Assembly: GCA_013396915.1 (NCBI GenBank)
Contig: VWZL01000810.1
Span: forward strand, 856,820 to 920,819
Source: Stercorarius parasiticus
Taxonomy: Eukaryota > Chordata > Aves > Charadriiformes > Stercorariidae
DNA length: 64,000 nt
Direction of reading: 5' to 3'
Both the position numbers and the translations under genes were made by a program. The number at the start of each line of letters is the position of its first letter. The first letter of the stretch is position 1. Below, one piece after another: positions 48,401-61,822 of this stretch. The notes beneath the pieces are model-generated. The model was not told the origin of the DNA. It worked only from the letters and a program-made list of their open reading frames with translations, and ran no database searches.

Positions 48401-50439
48401 CAACATTCTGGTTTATAACCTTATTTTGGATGATGGTGGGATTCCAGCTCTCTCCTGTTGACTGTCTTCGGAAACCTCAACAAGGAATGCTCAATTTGCC
48501 CAAGTTCAGCTGGCCCCTCAGGCGAGCGGGTTTCAGCTTGTACCTCCTATCATTCCACGTCATGTCCTCTCCAACAAGGAGAGGGTGACACAACCATGTA
48601 AGCTTAAGTAGATTTGGGATGGCATCTAGCAGTGGCACACAAGATCAGCACTGTAAAATACAGATACACAAGACTGACTGTGCAAATTTACTCCTCTTGT
48701 TCTTGGGAGAAAAGAGGAACTACAACTCCTGGGATAATAACATTTGAAAACAGATGCAAAGAAAGAGTCTGAGGAGGAGAAGTAGGGCTGGACCACAACA
48801 CGATGACAGGAGCACCTCACCTCTAGCTCAGATCTGGACCCAGATCAGTAGTGAACTAAGGATTTCCTGATAGATAGTTCATTGCTGAGCCTGTTTTTGA
48901 GCCTGCCGTAGACATCAGCGGCCTGATAGCCTCCTGCGTGACAGTCCAACAGAAATGACAACACCTAAGCAGAGACTGAAATCGCTGTCGGCACTCAAAG
49001 GTGTTCCCGTCTGAACAGAAATTTGTAAATACATTTGCACGGCCTGGGTTAAGTTCTCTGGGTGAGCTTCAGGGTTGTCAACGTAAGACCCATCAACCAC
49101 ACTAACTTCATATTACTATTATTATATGTCAAATACCCTAAAGTATTCCCAAAGAAGAAACACGTACAGACGTCACAATGATATAATCTAAATTCAGTTT
49201 GATGCAGCATCATTGCATTTGCCATCAGCAGACCATGGGGGAGGAGGTCAGAGCGGGCAGAAAGGTTACAAGGGTGAGGTCATAGGCTTACTCAATAAGA
49301 CTTCATAATGCCAGATACGTCTGCTGCCCTTTTATACTGTCACTTCTTGCAGACAAGACTTTACAGAAGAGTCTAAGGAGGATCTGTAGGCACAGAAGAT
49401 CTTCCTGCAGGAGCCTGTTAAACCACTTTCAGCGTAACACAAGGGCAGGCTTGTTAAGGGTCGGAAGGACACAACCAGGCTATTCCCCAAGAGATGCAAC
49501 GGGTGGTACAGAGGCAGAGACTGCAGGAGCAACGACCACTGGGCAAGGGCAGGAAGGAGAAAGTCTAGAAGATGACCGAATTCAAGCAGATTTCCATCAG
49601 GATTTGCAAACTGGCAAAGAGGGTGTCAGGGGACTGAGGAAAAATCCACTCTACTTGCTTAGCTGGATCCTTGGCATCTCCCAGAGACAGATCATCATGT
49701 TGAACTGGGCCGCCCCACAGTGGGGAGGTTCTGAGATGGGTCATCTTGCAAAGTAAGATCCAACCAAGTCCTACCTCAGAGCCAGTCCCTGGGCAACACC
49801 AAAGAACAGGTCTAGAGGAACAAAGTGCACGTGTCACTCCTTCTACCCTTCGAGCTTCAGTTCGGTGTGGATGATTTTATGACAAGATCGATGAATCCTG
49901 ATATAGCAGCACTTGAAATAAATGTTGCTTCAAAAGGGCTCTTGTGCGAGTATTTGTAGTGAAGAGGAGTTTGGGAGGGACGGATGACGAATGAGAAACA
50001 AAGGAACATCACCAGCTGTTGGAAGCACTGTTCCACCTTTTGTACAAACACACCTTTCTCGGGATGATACTTAAAAACTACCTGCAAAATAATTTCTTTT
50101 TTCCAAACCTTCTTCCCGTAGCACTTGGCATCTGCACAGGAAACAGCTATGGATGCATATGACACAAAGAGAGTTCCTATGGAATTTGTTCAGATGGGCT
50201 CCTGCGGCCAGGCAGCCCCGGGTAAGAGGCATCCACAGCAGCTTTCGCACCCATGCTCGCGCGGGTGAGCGCACCTCCTTCGACTCCAAGTAGGTGAGCG
50301 CTGTGCTCACCACCTTCCTGCAAACCCCGGGTTCTTTGGAGGGATTTACTCCAAGATCCTGAGCATCACGAACTTCATGCTGCTGTGGACCTGCCAGTAC
50401 CCTGGGACGTTACAACAGCAAAAGTTTATTGCTATCCTA
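45421..50439. other. no gene recognised
   Basis: Five kb of unique sequence. An AT-rich simple repeat lies at 46668-46700. The part from about 48.0 to 49.9 kb is noticeably CpG-poor and could be old repeat sequence, but I could not identify it. Confidence 0.5.
46668..46700 (+). repeat. (AAAT)n simple repeat
   Basis: AAAT/AATA units with small interruptions. Confidence 0.9.
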
Positions 50440-50760
50440 AGCTCCCTGAAAGGAGGGGGTAGGCAGGGGGGGTCGGTCTCTTCTCCCAAGGAACAGGCAA
50501 TAGGACAAGAGGAAACGGCCTCAAGTTGCGCCAGGGGAGGTTTAGGATGGATATTAGGAAAAATTTTTACACTGAAAGGGTTGTCAAGCATTGGAACAGG
50601 CGGCCCAGGGCAGCGGTTGAGGCACCATCCCTGGAGGTGTTTAAAAGACGGGTAGACATAGTGCTGAGAGACATAGTGTAGTGGTGGTTTTTGTCAGTGT
50701 TGGGCTGATGGTTGGACTCGATGATCTGAAAGGTCCCTTCCAACCCAGGTGATTCTATGA
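50440..50760 (+). mobile_element. CR1 LINE 3' fragment
   Basis: Runs from 'AGCTCCCTGAAAGGAGGG' to GATTCTATGA at 50751-50760. It shares nearly all of its sequence with the copy at 45080-45420, including the 'GACATAGTGTAGTGGTGG' segment, and stops one terminal repeat earlier. Confidence 0.95.
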
Positions 50761-51600
50761 AACACCTCCAAGAAGATCGCAAGGGGCTACGTCTCCAAAA
50801 CGCCTGTAGTTAGACCTCAACCATGTCAAGAGGAAAACAATCACCCTGACGCCTCTCGAGACGACGCTGCCAGCAAGAGCTGCATCAGCGTGTCAGCACG
50901 AGCAGCCGGTGCTCGCCTCGGCGAAGGGCTCGGCACAGAGCAAACCCCGGTCCCCGCAAAGCCAAAGCTGAGGCACACCAGTGCATCGTTTGATCAGGAT
51001 ACGCAATCTAGGACACAGATGCATAGACAACAGCCTCTTCAGGGACGTGATTCCCATAATCACGTCGTTTTTAATTTCCGCATTGACTTTAATTAAAAAA
51101 AAAAAAGAAAAAAAAACACGCAAAAAATTAAGACTCTTCCCCCATCCTTCGGCCAGCTAAAATCACGTAAGAGCTCCCAGCTCTGGCGGGTGCAACGGAC
51201 AGTATCGCAAAGGGCAGGGAATGTTTATAAAACGTTTTTAAACTATTCAATTTTAAAGCCGTCTGTGCGCAGCAGCAGTAGGCGGCCTCGGCTGCAGCGA
51301 GGAGCCAGCAGGCTGGATCAATTGTGGGGTGGAGGTGGGTGCAGGAAAGCAGGAGCAGCAGAGTGTGGCATTGAGGCTAATAGCTTTGTAGCAATTTATT
51401 CAGTGAGAAATACTGCATAGAGCGACACGGGGGTCTGCGCAGAAAGTACGGCAACGCCTGGGAGGGAGACGGTCCCCAACTCCAGAGCGGCAGAGAGCAG
51501 AGAGGATCAATAGCAAACACTCCAGGAAAAGCAGAAAACTCTTCTTCCCTTACAAAAAAATAAATAAATGACAATTAATGGATCCAATCAGGCCATCTGC

Positions 51601-51615
51601 AAAAAAAAAAAAAAA
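51601..51615 (+). repeat. poly(A) run
   Basis: Fifteen A residues; nothing recognisable upstream of it. Confidence 0.85.
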
Positions 51616-52659
51616 TGTTGTTGAAGAAATGTCACACAAAAAAAAAACCCCAGCAAGATAAAAGCTTCAGCGCTGTCACAGCATCGCTCCTGGTGCAGTC
51701 CCCCCTTGCAGGCTGCAGGGGTTCATGGCCCCGCCACCTCCAAACAAAATCCTGGCGCCAGCAATGGCAACGGGCTCTAGGTTTTCTCTACCAAAGACAG
51801 GAGGAACCCCATGGAATAATTTCCAACCTGTTCCCCAGCTTGGTCACACATCACTTCTTCAGCAGCAAAGCTTTACCTGGAGACACGTCACAATGTCCCC
51901 TCTCTCCCTGGTGGCCTTCATCCATGCTTTGGATGAATATTTAAGGAACAGAGAGGGAGAGTTAATTTTGGGATAGAACAAAGGGAAATGGCTTTCCGAA
52001 ACCTGGTTTTGACAAACGAGTAAAAAAATCGTATTCAACCGTTATGCGTGTCCTGTGAGGCAAGCTCAAGAGCTCTGGATCTCCTTGCAGACACAATTTG
52101 CTCTGCTGGTGTTTGCAGCCCAAGGATAATGCGATGCTCCTTCCACATCACACTCTCTCCATGCCCAAGCACATATGGTCTGGCTAAATAAGAAGCCTTG
52201 GAAAGGCTGTCAACAAGTCTAGAGGAAGGTGTGCATCTGTGCAGAAGCATATGCACGCCCCAGCACTGCACAGGGAGCCACGAAAAGGATGCTCACACCC
52301 AGAATCCCACCAAAACCTGCCCGGGTCCAGCAGAACTGCGGTGCAGGACCAGTGACACTGCTGCCACCGCTTCCACAAACCCTTCCCCTCACTCCCTTTG
52401 TGCTGCATGACTCAAAACCCTTCAGTCTGCCTCCAACGACCTGCTTTGCCAGCTATCTAAAGACGATGCTCCCTCTAAACTCGACCAGCACAGGCTTTCA
52501 CAGCACTGCCGCTGCTCACCGATCTGCGTACCCGCTTACGGGTTTGCTTGAAAGTATGTGCTTTACGTTCGTCTACGAAAATCTCCCCCATGGTACTAAA
52601 AGCAATGGAATAATCTACTATTTCAACTCGCATCCCTTAGAGAATGCTGCAGTTGGAGG

Positions 52660-52703
52660 AAAAAAAAAAAAAGGAAAAAAAAAAAGAAAAAGAAAAAAAA
52701 AAA
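52660..52703 (+). repeat. A-rich tract
   Basis: A runs with occasional G over 44 bases. Confidence 0.9.
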
Positions 52704-54813
52704 CCTGGTTGAATTTGATTAAACCTTTGGAATCTCTCCAATATTTCCAGTTATTCCATCTGTAGAAACACTCTACTGGCACTTGGCACATTTATAGCAT
52801 TAACTGCCTTCTAAATCAGCAGCAGTTCTGCCTAACAATTTGGCATTTGCACATTGCCTTGTAAATTACCCACCTTACATCTCTGGGTACGAGGACCGTC
52901 CCCTCCAAAAAGCCTATTACTGCCTTGTACAAATTCTTCAGGAAGAAAATATCTACTTGGGCTTGCCTCTTGACAAAAAGAAGGGGGGGAAATGGCATTC
53001 AGTGGGCACGGGATTAACACCGTGGCTCATGGTGTTACTATGGCAGTAAAATGAAACCCAATGCAACCAGCTGGTTGCTATACTGCTATTAGAGCCTCTG
53101 TTCTGATTTTGACCTTTCTAGAACTCTCCAAAAGGCATTAATCTATTCAAAAATCCATCCAGGATCTAAAGCGTGATGCAAGGTGAAGGTGTTGGCGAAC
53201 GGAGGGTGGAGGGAACAATTACAATTCCGCCGGCGAGGATTTGCTTGCTTTTTATTTGTGTGTGCTAACCGCATCGCAAAGTCAGGAACCAGGCTCGGAA
53301 CGGCTGCAGCTCCAAATCAAGCCACAAAGCAGCAGGAAACCACTCAGCAATATCAGCAGCGATTTGTGCATTTCTTGGTTGAAAACAAAGAGCGGAGAAG
53401 GTCGGCATTATTACCTCCCCGCTTCCAAGTCGCCTCTCTTCTTTTGTCTACCCAAATCGTTGGAGGCAAAAAAACCCTCCTCTTCCCAAACAGCTCCCAG
53501 CTCCAAGCTCTTTTGAAAACCTCTTCTCCTTATCTTTATCCACACCTGACCCATTCCTTCTTACGCCTCCCCATTGACAAAGTGTAGGAAAATCACTAAA
53601 TTAAGCGCCTGGCTCGTGCCCTCCTGCAAAACAGCCTTTTCTCCCTCGCCCGTACCTCACTCCTTGCTCTCCGCTGCTGAACTGTGCTCTGGTTACCTGG
53701 TCCTTCCCAGCACGGATTGGGTCTCCAGACTGTACAGGGGGAGGAAAAGGCAAAAAACATGTAAAGGGAAGACAAGGACAAGGCAAAAAAGACAAGAAAC
53801 ACATTGAGTTAACTCTCCTCCTCCTGCCTTTTGCTTCTAAAATATGCCTTATTGATTTTTCATACGTATTACGACCCTCTAGCGTTAGCAGTCCAGGGTC
53901 ACCTGAGGACTTTGAGACGGTCACTGTGCCGTGCGTCGTGACCGCTTGGAACTTGACAGCAAGACAGAGTTCAGAGCTTTGCGCTTAAAATGGGCTGGCT
54001 GCAATTGTTGGGGCTGAAAAGGAATTTCCTACTTCTTGTTTTGCAGGCGGAGATCCAACACGCGGAGCTGAGCCGCTCCGATCCTGTCCCACAACGAGAA
54101 GTAGTGACTCAAACAGGCTTACTCATTATCATTCTTTTGGAATTAGTGACTTAGTTAATGCTCCCCATGTTAGCACTTAAAAAAAATTGCATTTTTTTTC
54201 TGTTCTTTTCTACTCTATACTCTTCCCTTGCTTGGTGCATTTCTTCTCTTAACTCCAAGGAGGAATGATTTCCCTTGGCTGCAGTTAACTGCGAAGAGCG
54301 ACCCGCAGCAGCAGGAAGGACCCACAATCTTCTTCACCTCTTTTTAATCAGTTTATCAAGTGGAGCATCCTACGTCCCATCACGCATCGGCAGCATCTCA
54401 TGCCACGTCCATATTTCCATGGTTGTGGAAGTAAATAGCTTAACCCACCCCTCTGCACGGGGCTGGGGGGGACGGGCTCTTGGGACACCGAAGGATGCTC
54501 TTGGTCCCAGAGCTCGGCAACACGCCCTGGCGCCAGCGTGTCCCTCCAGCCTCCAGCCCTGGAGTGAGGTGCAGGGGCTCTCGGAACACACCTGCGATGC
54601 CCCGGCGCTGCCCCGGCACAGCAGGGCTGGAGCAGGGATCGGCATGGTGGCCGTGAGGCTCGGAGGAGGAGAGAGGAGCTGAGCCAAACGCTCCCAGGGA
54701 CAGGGCTGCGACAGCACGGCAGGTACCGGCCTCCAACACCAGCGAGAAAACAGACGAGTCTCAACTCCATGGCTGTTCTGCTCTTGATGAAAATGTCTGC
54801 TCCCTCACAAAAC

Positions 54814-54860
54814 CAAAAAAAAAATTAAAAAAAAAAAATAAAAAAAAAAAAAAAAATAAA
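54814..54860 (+). repeat. A-rich tract
   Basis: Long A run interrupted by single or double T. Confidence 0.9.
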
Positions 54861-57553
54861 TACAGCTCTCCCTGCAGCCAGCGATGCATATTAGATGACT
54901 GCCTTCTCAACATGAGAGCAAAAGGGCAAATGAATCACATTACACTCCATGAATAAAAACAGAATCTTAATGCAACAGTGACTTAATGATTTCATTTTCA
55001 ATGCACTAGACAGTTTGGCCTCATTTGCAGAGGTGCTGAGCACCCCCGAGTCCCACTCCAGCTAATGGGCATGGCAGGCACTTTGCACCTTGGGACTCTC
55101 CCCCGAGCCCCCCAGGCGCCCAGGAAATTCCCCCACCGGGCTGGGAAGCTTTCCCCGAGGCGTGCGAAATTAAAAGCTGATAGCAGGGACCGGCCTGGGC
55201 CAAAGACCTCGGATCGGCACCCGCATCCGTCCTCAGGAAGGTGGGATTAGGGTTTGCAGCTCTGTTTGGACTCTGCTTTTATTTCCCACGTAGTGAAGAG
55301 GAACCAAGTCCTGCCCGCGATGGCACCCAGGAGGCAACCACGGTGTTGGCCTGGCCCGACTCCGCACGTCCCCTGTGCACCAGGCGAAGGAGATGGCAGT
55401 ATGAAATGCAAAAAAAATGGCATTTCCAAACTAACCCCTTAGCAAGGTGCTCACAGAGCAGTTCTGGAAAAGCCCGTAGTGAAGCAACGTCAGAACGTAC
55501 CCAAATCCACTGTTGTTGCGTTATTGGCAAGGGGCTTCTGCGGCAGAGCAAAGCCAGCCACACGGCAACGCAGACTGTGGATAAACTCTGCTCGGACCCC
55601 GCCGGGGTGCCAAAGATGCCGCCTCCCCTTCTTGAGCTTTTTGGGCTCCCTGTTCCCACTTTGTTTGATAAACCTTGCTATTTTCTTTTAAGCATCCTCC
55701 TGCACCGGTCACGTTTCTCAAAGCAGGTCCCAGTGTCACCTCCCGGTGACAGCCAACGCTGCGGCCGTGTAGGCAGCGCAAGCTGCACCCCAGCCTTGGC
55801 ACCATCCTTCCCGGGAAGAATTAAAAAAAAATAAAATTGACAACATTCCTATGTCTGTTTGGAAAATACATCCCAGGGTGACCTCTCCAAAACAACACCA
55901 GTCCTCTGGCAAACAAAAAGAATCAAACGCAAACTATTTATTGCCAAAACCTCTTCCTTCGCTGTAAAGTACTGTTTAATTTTAGATCCCTTAGGCATCT
56001 ATTATCTCATAGCCCATATTATTTTTCCAGCTATTACTGCTTAATTTTCCCCATCTAAAAAGTACGTACAGACATAAGCCGATTTCCGTCTTGGCATAAT
56101 TGTTTATGAGAAACAAACAGCTGTTTCACTGGGGTCCTAACAAATAGATGGTGAATCGATGCTTCCCATCTCTTCATTAGCTTCCCGCAAGAAAACCGGC
56201 TGCCGTCACGTGTCCTCTGCTGCCGAGCGTCGTCACCCTCCCAGCCGCAGCCGCTAACGAGCAGGGACCCTCGTTGATCGGGGGGGGGACCTTGCAGAGG
56301 CAGGGAGGGAGGAGAAGCCGAGGGGGGGCTCCACCGGAGCCCCTCGTTTACAAACTCACGCTGCGGTGGAAATAAGGGCCTACGCTGAGCATAAACGTTT
56401 CTTGTTTTTCTTTAAATAAAAGCTGCTGAATTTTAATCAGGGCTTAAAATAAAAAGTAAAAACCATGGCTAATGGAATAGCCTTATCAAAGTGCTCGGGT
56501 TGCTTCTCTTTTCCCATTTCTGGTAGAATTGGTTCGTTTTACCGCTTGTTGGTTTTGTTACCAGCAGAGCTTCCGTGGGGTCTGGAAGTGTTTTGCAAAA
56601 TGGTATCGCTGGTTGCGTAAGTAAGTATAGGATCTTCTCAAGGTACAAAGTCTGTAAGCCTCCTTTTACGGGGACGGTGGCAATGTGATTGCCCCTGCGG
56701 CGGCCAGCGTTGGCCAGTGCAGGAGGGAGCGACCCCACACCCAAGAGAAGTGGAGGTTTGCAGAACAGACCCCAGGAAACAATCTCTGCTTCCCAGACTA
56801 TAGCACGGAGCAGACAAAAAAAATGGCAAACAAGCTTAGAAACTCAGATTTAAAAAAAACCAAACACTGAAGCGATTAAGGAATATGCAAAATTGCTAAA
56901 TCCTGTAAAGGCATAGAAGCAGCTAGCCAGAGTTACTACCAAGAGCTGCGAAAGACAAGGTGTGTCCGTGTGTCTGCACGCGTGAGATGGACAGAAAGGT
57001 GGGTGCCTATTCCTGCAGGTATTTTCCATGCACAAGGATGTAATTCAGCCTAATTCCAGTTCGGGTTAAACATTTGCTGAACCACTGCTGACATTATTTT
57101 CCCTTAACACGCAGTTATTTAGGGTGGCGCTGGGGTACTCGGTGCTTGCAGAGTTTATTTTTCACATTGTGAAGCACCTGCACGTCCAAGGGCTCCCCAG
57201 GGAGCGGGCAGAAGGGGATTTGTGATAGCGGAGGGGAAAGGGAAAACATTTCTTAGGGACCAGGTGAGAGCCTAAATGAGCTGGGCATCCGGGAACGGGG
57301 CAAGCATCTCCCACTGTCTCCCATCCCGGCAGCCAGTCCCAGCTGGGAGGCCTCTGGGGACAGAGCCTGTGTCGGACACGGGGATGGCAGCAGGGCTTTT
57401 CAGCCCAGCTCCTCACACCAGCCTGCCACGCACAACGCAAGAGGCATTTCTTCTGCTCCTCCTTCGTTTTAGTACTTTATTTTGTTTCCGACAAAAGGCA
57501 TCGCTAACGTTTTCCTTTCTGTCTCCCGTCCTGGCTTTAGATGCTCAAGTATG

Positions 57554-57570
57554 AAAAAAAAAAAAAAAAA
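57554..57570 (+). repeat. poly(A) run
   Basis: Seventeen A residues. Confidence 0.85.
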
Positions 57571-58147
57571 GCTCCAAAAGCAGTCGCAGGCATCGGTGCT
57601 TTGCGACGCTCTTGTCTTGTCCGGTGGGTGTTACCGCAGCAAATAGAAATTGCAAGCAGAGGCCGAACAGCAATGAGTCAGGGAGGCAGAAAGGCGTGAA
57701 AACAAAATGAATGGAAAGGCAATAAACCCGCAGTATTTCACCACCGGTACTGAGTTCCTGGATAACCTCCATCTATCAGCGTTATCAGCGCCTGGGAGCT
57801 CACCGGAGCTGTACTTACAGCACGTTACTGACATCGGCAGAGAAGAGGCTGCGGCCACGCGGGTGCATCACCGTGCCATGGGCCGAGGCCACCACCAGCC
57901 ACGGTAAGGGCAATGGCCATCCACCACCTCCAGCACCTTGAGACCCTCCTCCAGAACAAAGAGAAAAGCTTTTACTGGCTTCCCAGGTAAAGCAGAGGAG
58001 AAAACTGATGGGGCAACCCCAGGCAGCAAGACACCCCGGTCCAGGAAAGGGATTGATCCAAGAAAGGGATCGATGATGGATGCACGTGCAGAAATGCTGT
58101 CCTGTCTGCGGAGCCTGTCTGTGAAGGAGGAAAAAGCTCACGCATCG

Positions 58148-58408
58148 ACAGGATGAGGGGTAATGGCTTCAAACTGGAAGAGGGGAGATTGAGATGTGAG
58201 GCAGAAATCCTTTGCTGTGAGGGGGGTGAGCCCCTGGCCCAGGTTGCCCAGAGAAGCTGTGGCTGCCCCATCCCTGGAGGGGTTCAAGGCCAGGCTGGAC
58301 GGGGCTTGGAGCAACCTGGGCTGGTGGGAGGTGTCCCTGCCCAGGGCAGGGGGTGGCACTGGGTGGCCTTTAAGCTCCCTTCCAACCCAAACCGTTCTAT
58401 GATTCTGT
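58148..58408 (+). mobile_element. CR1 LINE 3' fragment, short
   Basis: Begins at 'ACAGGATGAGGGGTAATGG', carries the 'GTGAGCCCCTGGCCCAGG' block and ends with CGTTCTATGATTCTGTC. It is the shortest CR1 copy in the window, in the same subgroup as 37.1, 40.9 and 61.4 kb. Confidence 0.94.
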
Positions 58409-59303
58409 CATCTCAGATCTGACCCCAGCAGCAAAGCAGGTGTAAGGAATAGTAACCTGAGAAATATGTTTAAAAAAGAAAAAAAACGCTGGAGAACAAT
58501 TCAAGGAACTGAATTGGGAAAAGGAGACCCTTCTCCAGTCATCCCCAAAACCCACCTGTGCCTCTTCATTCCCCATTTCTCACGAAGGCACAAAGCCTTG
58601 TAACGACAGGTAATCCCCCTTTCTCTGTATCTACAAAGAGATTATAAAAATATTACTAGGAAATGGAGGATGGGAACCACCTCAATCCTTTATTTTCCAG
58701 AGCACCAAGTACAAAATACCCTGCCAGGCCGCTTTTAGAAACAACCACTGATTTTTCAGTCCTGTGCAGAGCGATCTAGCCACCAGCCCGCACCTCCTGC
58801 CCATCGCTGCCCACCCCTCGACCATCCCCACCACGGCGGCGGGAGCCCCAGCCACGCTTCCAGTGCGAAAACCAGTCGCGTATGGGCTGTGCCTGCAAGT
58901 CGGGCTCACGGCATGACACAGAGAGCTGGCAGCCCCCCGGAAAACCGGGGCTCTGCGTCCCCGCCTCGGCGACCTACAGCTTGGACCCAGGTTGGGGCCA
59001 AGTGCCCAGGCTGCGAATAAAAATCACCGCTCTCTCCAAAAAGAAGCTAATTCCCCGTCAGCGTTGCAGAGAACTCAGGCAGCCAGCGAGAAGAAAGCTT
59101 TTTAAAGAGATATAAAAACAGGATTTTTGTATTGAAACACATGCCACAGATGGTGTAGCAGACGAGGATTAATTCATGAATCATATTTCTTAAATGATAC
59201 AATCTCTCTTTTCACTTCCATACTTTCCCTTTTTGACTCAGAAGCAGGGATTTAAGATGCCCTTCCCAGATATGAATTTTGCATGAACAAACATTGCAGG
59301 AGG

Positions 59304-59320
59304 AAAAAAAAAAAAAAAAA
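59304..59320 (+). repeat. poly(A) run
   Basis: Seventeen A residues after GGAGG. Confidence 0.85.
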
Positions 59321-60437
59321 GAAGGCAGCAATAAAACAGAAAGCCCAGATGTTTAAAGCTAAGTTCTCAAATGTAAGCGAATGCATATCCTGTCCATCTA
59401 CGGAAGAACATGTGTGGAGATGCAATATATGCAGGCACAGATCTGGGACTAGGGTGGGAAAACGCGTTCCCTAATGTTGGGAGATTACTAATGCTTCAGC
59501 CAGGGCTCTGAATTTCACAAAAGCTGATTTTCTATCTCCTCCTATCTTATTCACCACCCTCGCAGCAAAAGAAAAGCCTTAAGGCAAACATTTCCAGCGA
59601 GAGGCCCTCCTCGCTCTGCCGCTTGGGTTTGTCCCTCCTCCAGCCCTCGTCAACGCTTCCCTTCGGTAAACCCTGGCACGGACACCGCCAGGTTGTTCTC
59701 CAGGAAAAGCTCGGGGAACCCACAAAACCAAGGGGATCACAGCAAGCCACAGCAAGCCAAAACATCCTGCACCACACAAACAGATCAACCGCGGCTCACT
59801 ACCACAGCTGAGTAACGTTTGAAGTGGAAAAAAGAGAAGGAAATGACAAAAGAGCGCTTCCACACCAGGAGATGCCAAATTCCCAGCTCCATCTCAACTG
59901 GAAAGCTCTTTCAGACCTGCCAAACCCATGCAAAGCCCACGACTGTCTGTGCAGAACCACCGCTCTCACCCCGGCACGAGCGCGGATCGAACCAGGGCGA
60001 GAAGAAACAGCACCAACATTTGAACCTGGCAGCACGCCGCCATCCTGGACACCCTCTCACCTGCAAAAGGTGCTGCTATACCTCTCTTTCATCACCAAAT
60101 CAGCATTTCAGTCATTTTTTCCACTTTGCACACAAAGCAGCCGTGTGTATGCTTAACGGGTTCTTCATACAGCCTTGCACTTACTATTGTAGCTCTACAC
60201 ACGAAGCTTCAAGTTAGAATAAGGGTGAAAAAAATTACTTACCCTTAAATTATTTCAACCTTTCCCTGCTTTGTGTATGACGTGGGCTTCTCTTTTGGTT
60301 ACTATTTCCAGATTTGGTCTTTGGGTAGGTGAATGGAAGAGGAGAATGAAAGGAGTTGTATTTGATGACGATGGAGACTGTAAAATAAAAGAGAAGCACT
60401 TTAGTGCAGAACAGTCCTCTCTATACATACATATCAG

Positions 60438-60456
60438 ATTAAATTAAATTAAATTA
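60438..60456 (+). repeat. (ATTAA)n short repeat
   Basis: Nearly four ATTAA units. Confidence 0.85.
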
Positions 60457-61351
60457 GTGACACCTACATAAATGCTTCCTACTGGTTTTATGCACACATA
60501 CAAATATCACAACTGTCAAGGAGAACGCAGCTGCCAGTGATACAGCAGGGGGGGAAAAAAAGAGCAATTTCTAAAATGGAAGAGGAAAAAAATAATAAAA
60601 CCTAGCGTAAGAGCCAGCATATGAAAAGCAGGGAAGGGGGTTGCGCTGGGTCGCGGGAGGGCAGGCAGCCACCAGGCAGCTCCCCAGGACACTGGGATGG
60701 GGCGAGACCAGATGGAGCGCCGGGAAAGGGCTTGAGCGGAGGACAGCATGGAAGGAGGACGGGTAGCAAAGCCGCAGCAACAAAACCCAACAAACGCTCT
60801 TTTCCTTCCCAAAATACTACGTCAGCTCAACTGCTTTTGAGACAGCAAGGGAGGAGCCAAGAGTTTCAGGAAACACACTTCACCCATACCCCATAATGAT
60901 GAAAGGACTCCTAGCACAGGAAGGAATTAATAATTTGGTCACCATACCGGCAAGTACCCCCCTAAAAACCAGATTAATCTCCCACCATCTGCTTTAATAG
61001 CAGAATTTCTGCTAAGTGGTTTTCCCCTCCACAGACCCACACATCCATGTAAACACACAAACAAACCATTTGGCTTCCCGCAGTCCTGGGGTACGCAGCT
61101 GCTCGGGGAAGGGCTCGCTGGCTTTGACACAATGCCAAGGCTGAATTCCTGCCATCCCATTTACTCCGACACCTCTCCCCCTGCCGGCTCCCTGCCCCAC
61201 TCCCCTGGGGGATCTTTAAGGCTCATCAGGTGAAGTGTCTTGGGTGACCTCCACTGCACTGGGCTCCCCAAATCACTGTCCACATGGCAGGCTGAGATCC
61301 TTAAAATGCAATTTCGTTGTAAGTAATGGTAAAAAAGAACGAGCACAAGAG

Positions 61352-61822
61352 GAATTCTGCCCCTCTGCTCTGCTCTCCTGAGACCCCCCTGCAGTGCTGC
61401 CTCCAGCTCTGGGGCACCAACAGCAGAAGGACACGGAGCTGTTGGAGCGGGGCCAGAGGAGGCCCCGGAGCTGCTGGGAGGGCTGGAGCCCCTCTGCTGT
61501 GAGGACAGGCTGAGAGAGCTGGGGGGGTTCAGCCTGGAGAAGAGAAGGCTCCGGGGAGACCTTCCAGCCCCTTCCAGGCCCTGAAAGAGGGGAGATTGAG
61601 ATGAGATTTGAGGAAGAAATCCTTTGCTGTGAGGGGGGTGAGCCCCTGGCCCAGGTTGCCCAGAGAAGCTGTGGCTGCCCCATCCCTGGAGGGGTTCAAG
61701 GCCAGGTTGGACGGGGCTTGGAGCAACCTGGGCTGGTGGGAGGTGTCCCTGCCCAGGGCAGGGGGTGGCACTGGATGGGCTTTAAGCTCCCTTCCAACTC
61801 AAACCATTCCACAATTCCATGA
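61352..61822 (+). mobile_element. CR1 LINE fragment with internal deletion
   Basis: Starts in ORF2 ('CAGTGCTGCCTCCAGCTCTG'), continues through 'TCAGCCTGGAGAAGAGAAGG' and the 3' block, and ends in ATTCCACAATTCCATGAC, a worn form of the terminal repeats. Near 61583-61590 about 80 bases present in the copy at 37083-37452 are missing; the join lies at CTGAA, a short word present at both edges in related copies, suggesting a microhomology deletion. Confidence 0.94.

Larger units (their letters stand above)
50761..58147. other. no gene recognised
   Basis: Seven kb without a supportable gene. Frames up to about 197 codons (for example 55241-55834, plus) lack recognisable domains. A-rich runs inside are listed separately, and G runs occur around 56280-56335. 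Confidence 0.5.
58409..61351. other. no gene recognised
   Basis: About 2.9 kb with no gene. Contains a poly(A) run (59304-59320) and an ATTAA-type repeat (60438-60456). Confidence 0.5.

Noticed and set aside
49565..49837. Possible old retroelement frame on the minus strand around 49.7 kb
   Set aside because: The CpG-poor context suggested an old repeat, but no motif of any element could be identified.
55241..55834. 197-codon plus-strand frame
   Set aside because: Residue composition looks random, overlapping frames are equally open, and no motif was found.
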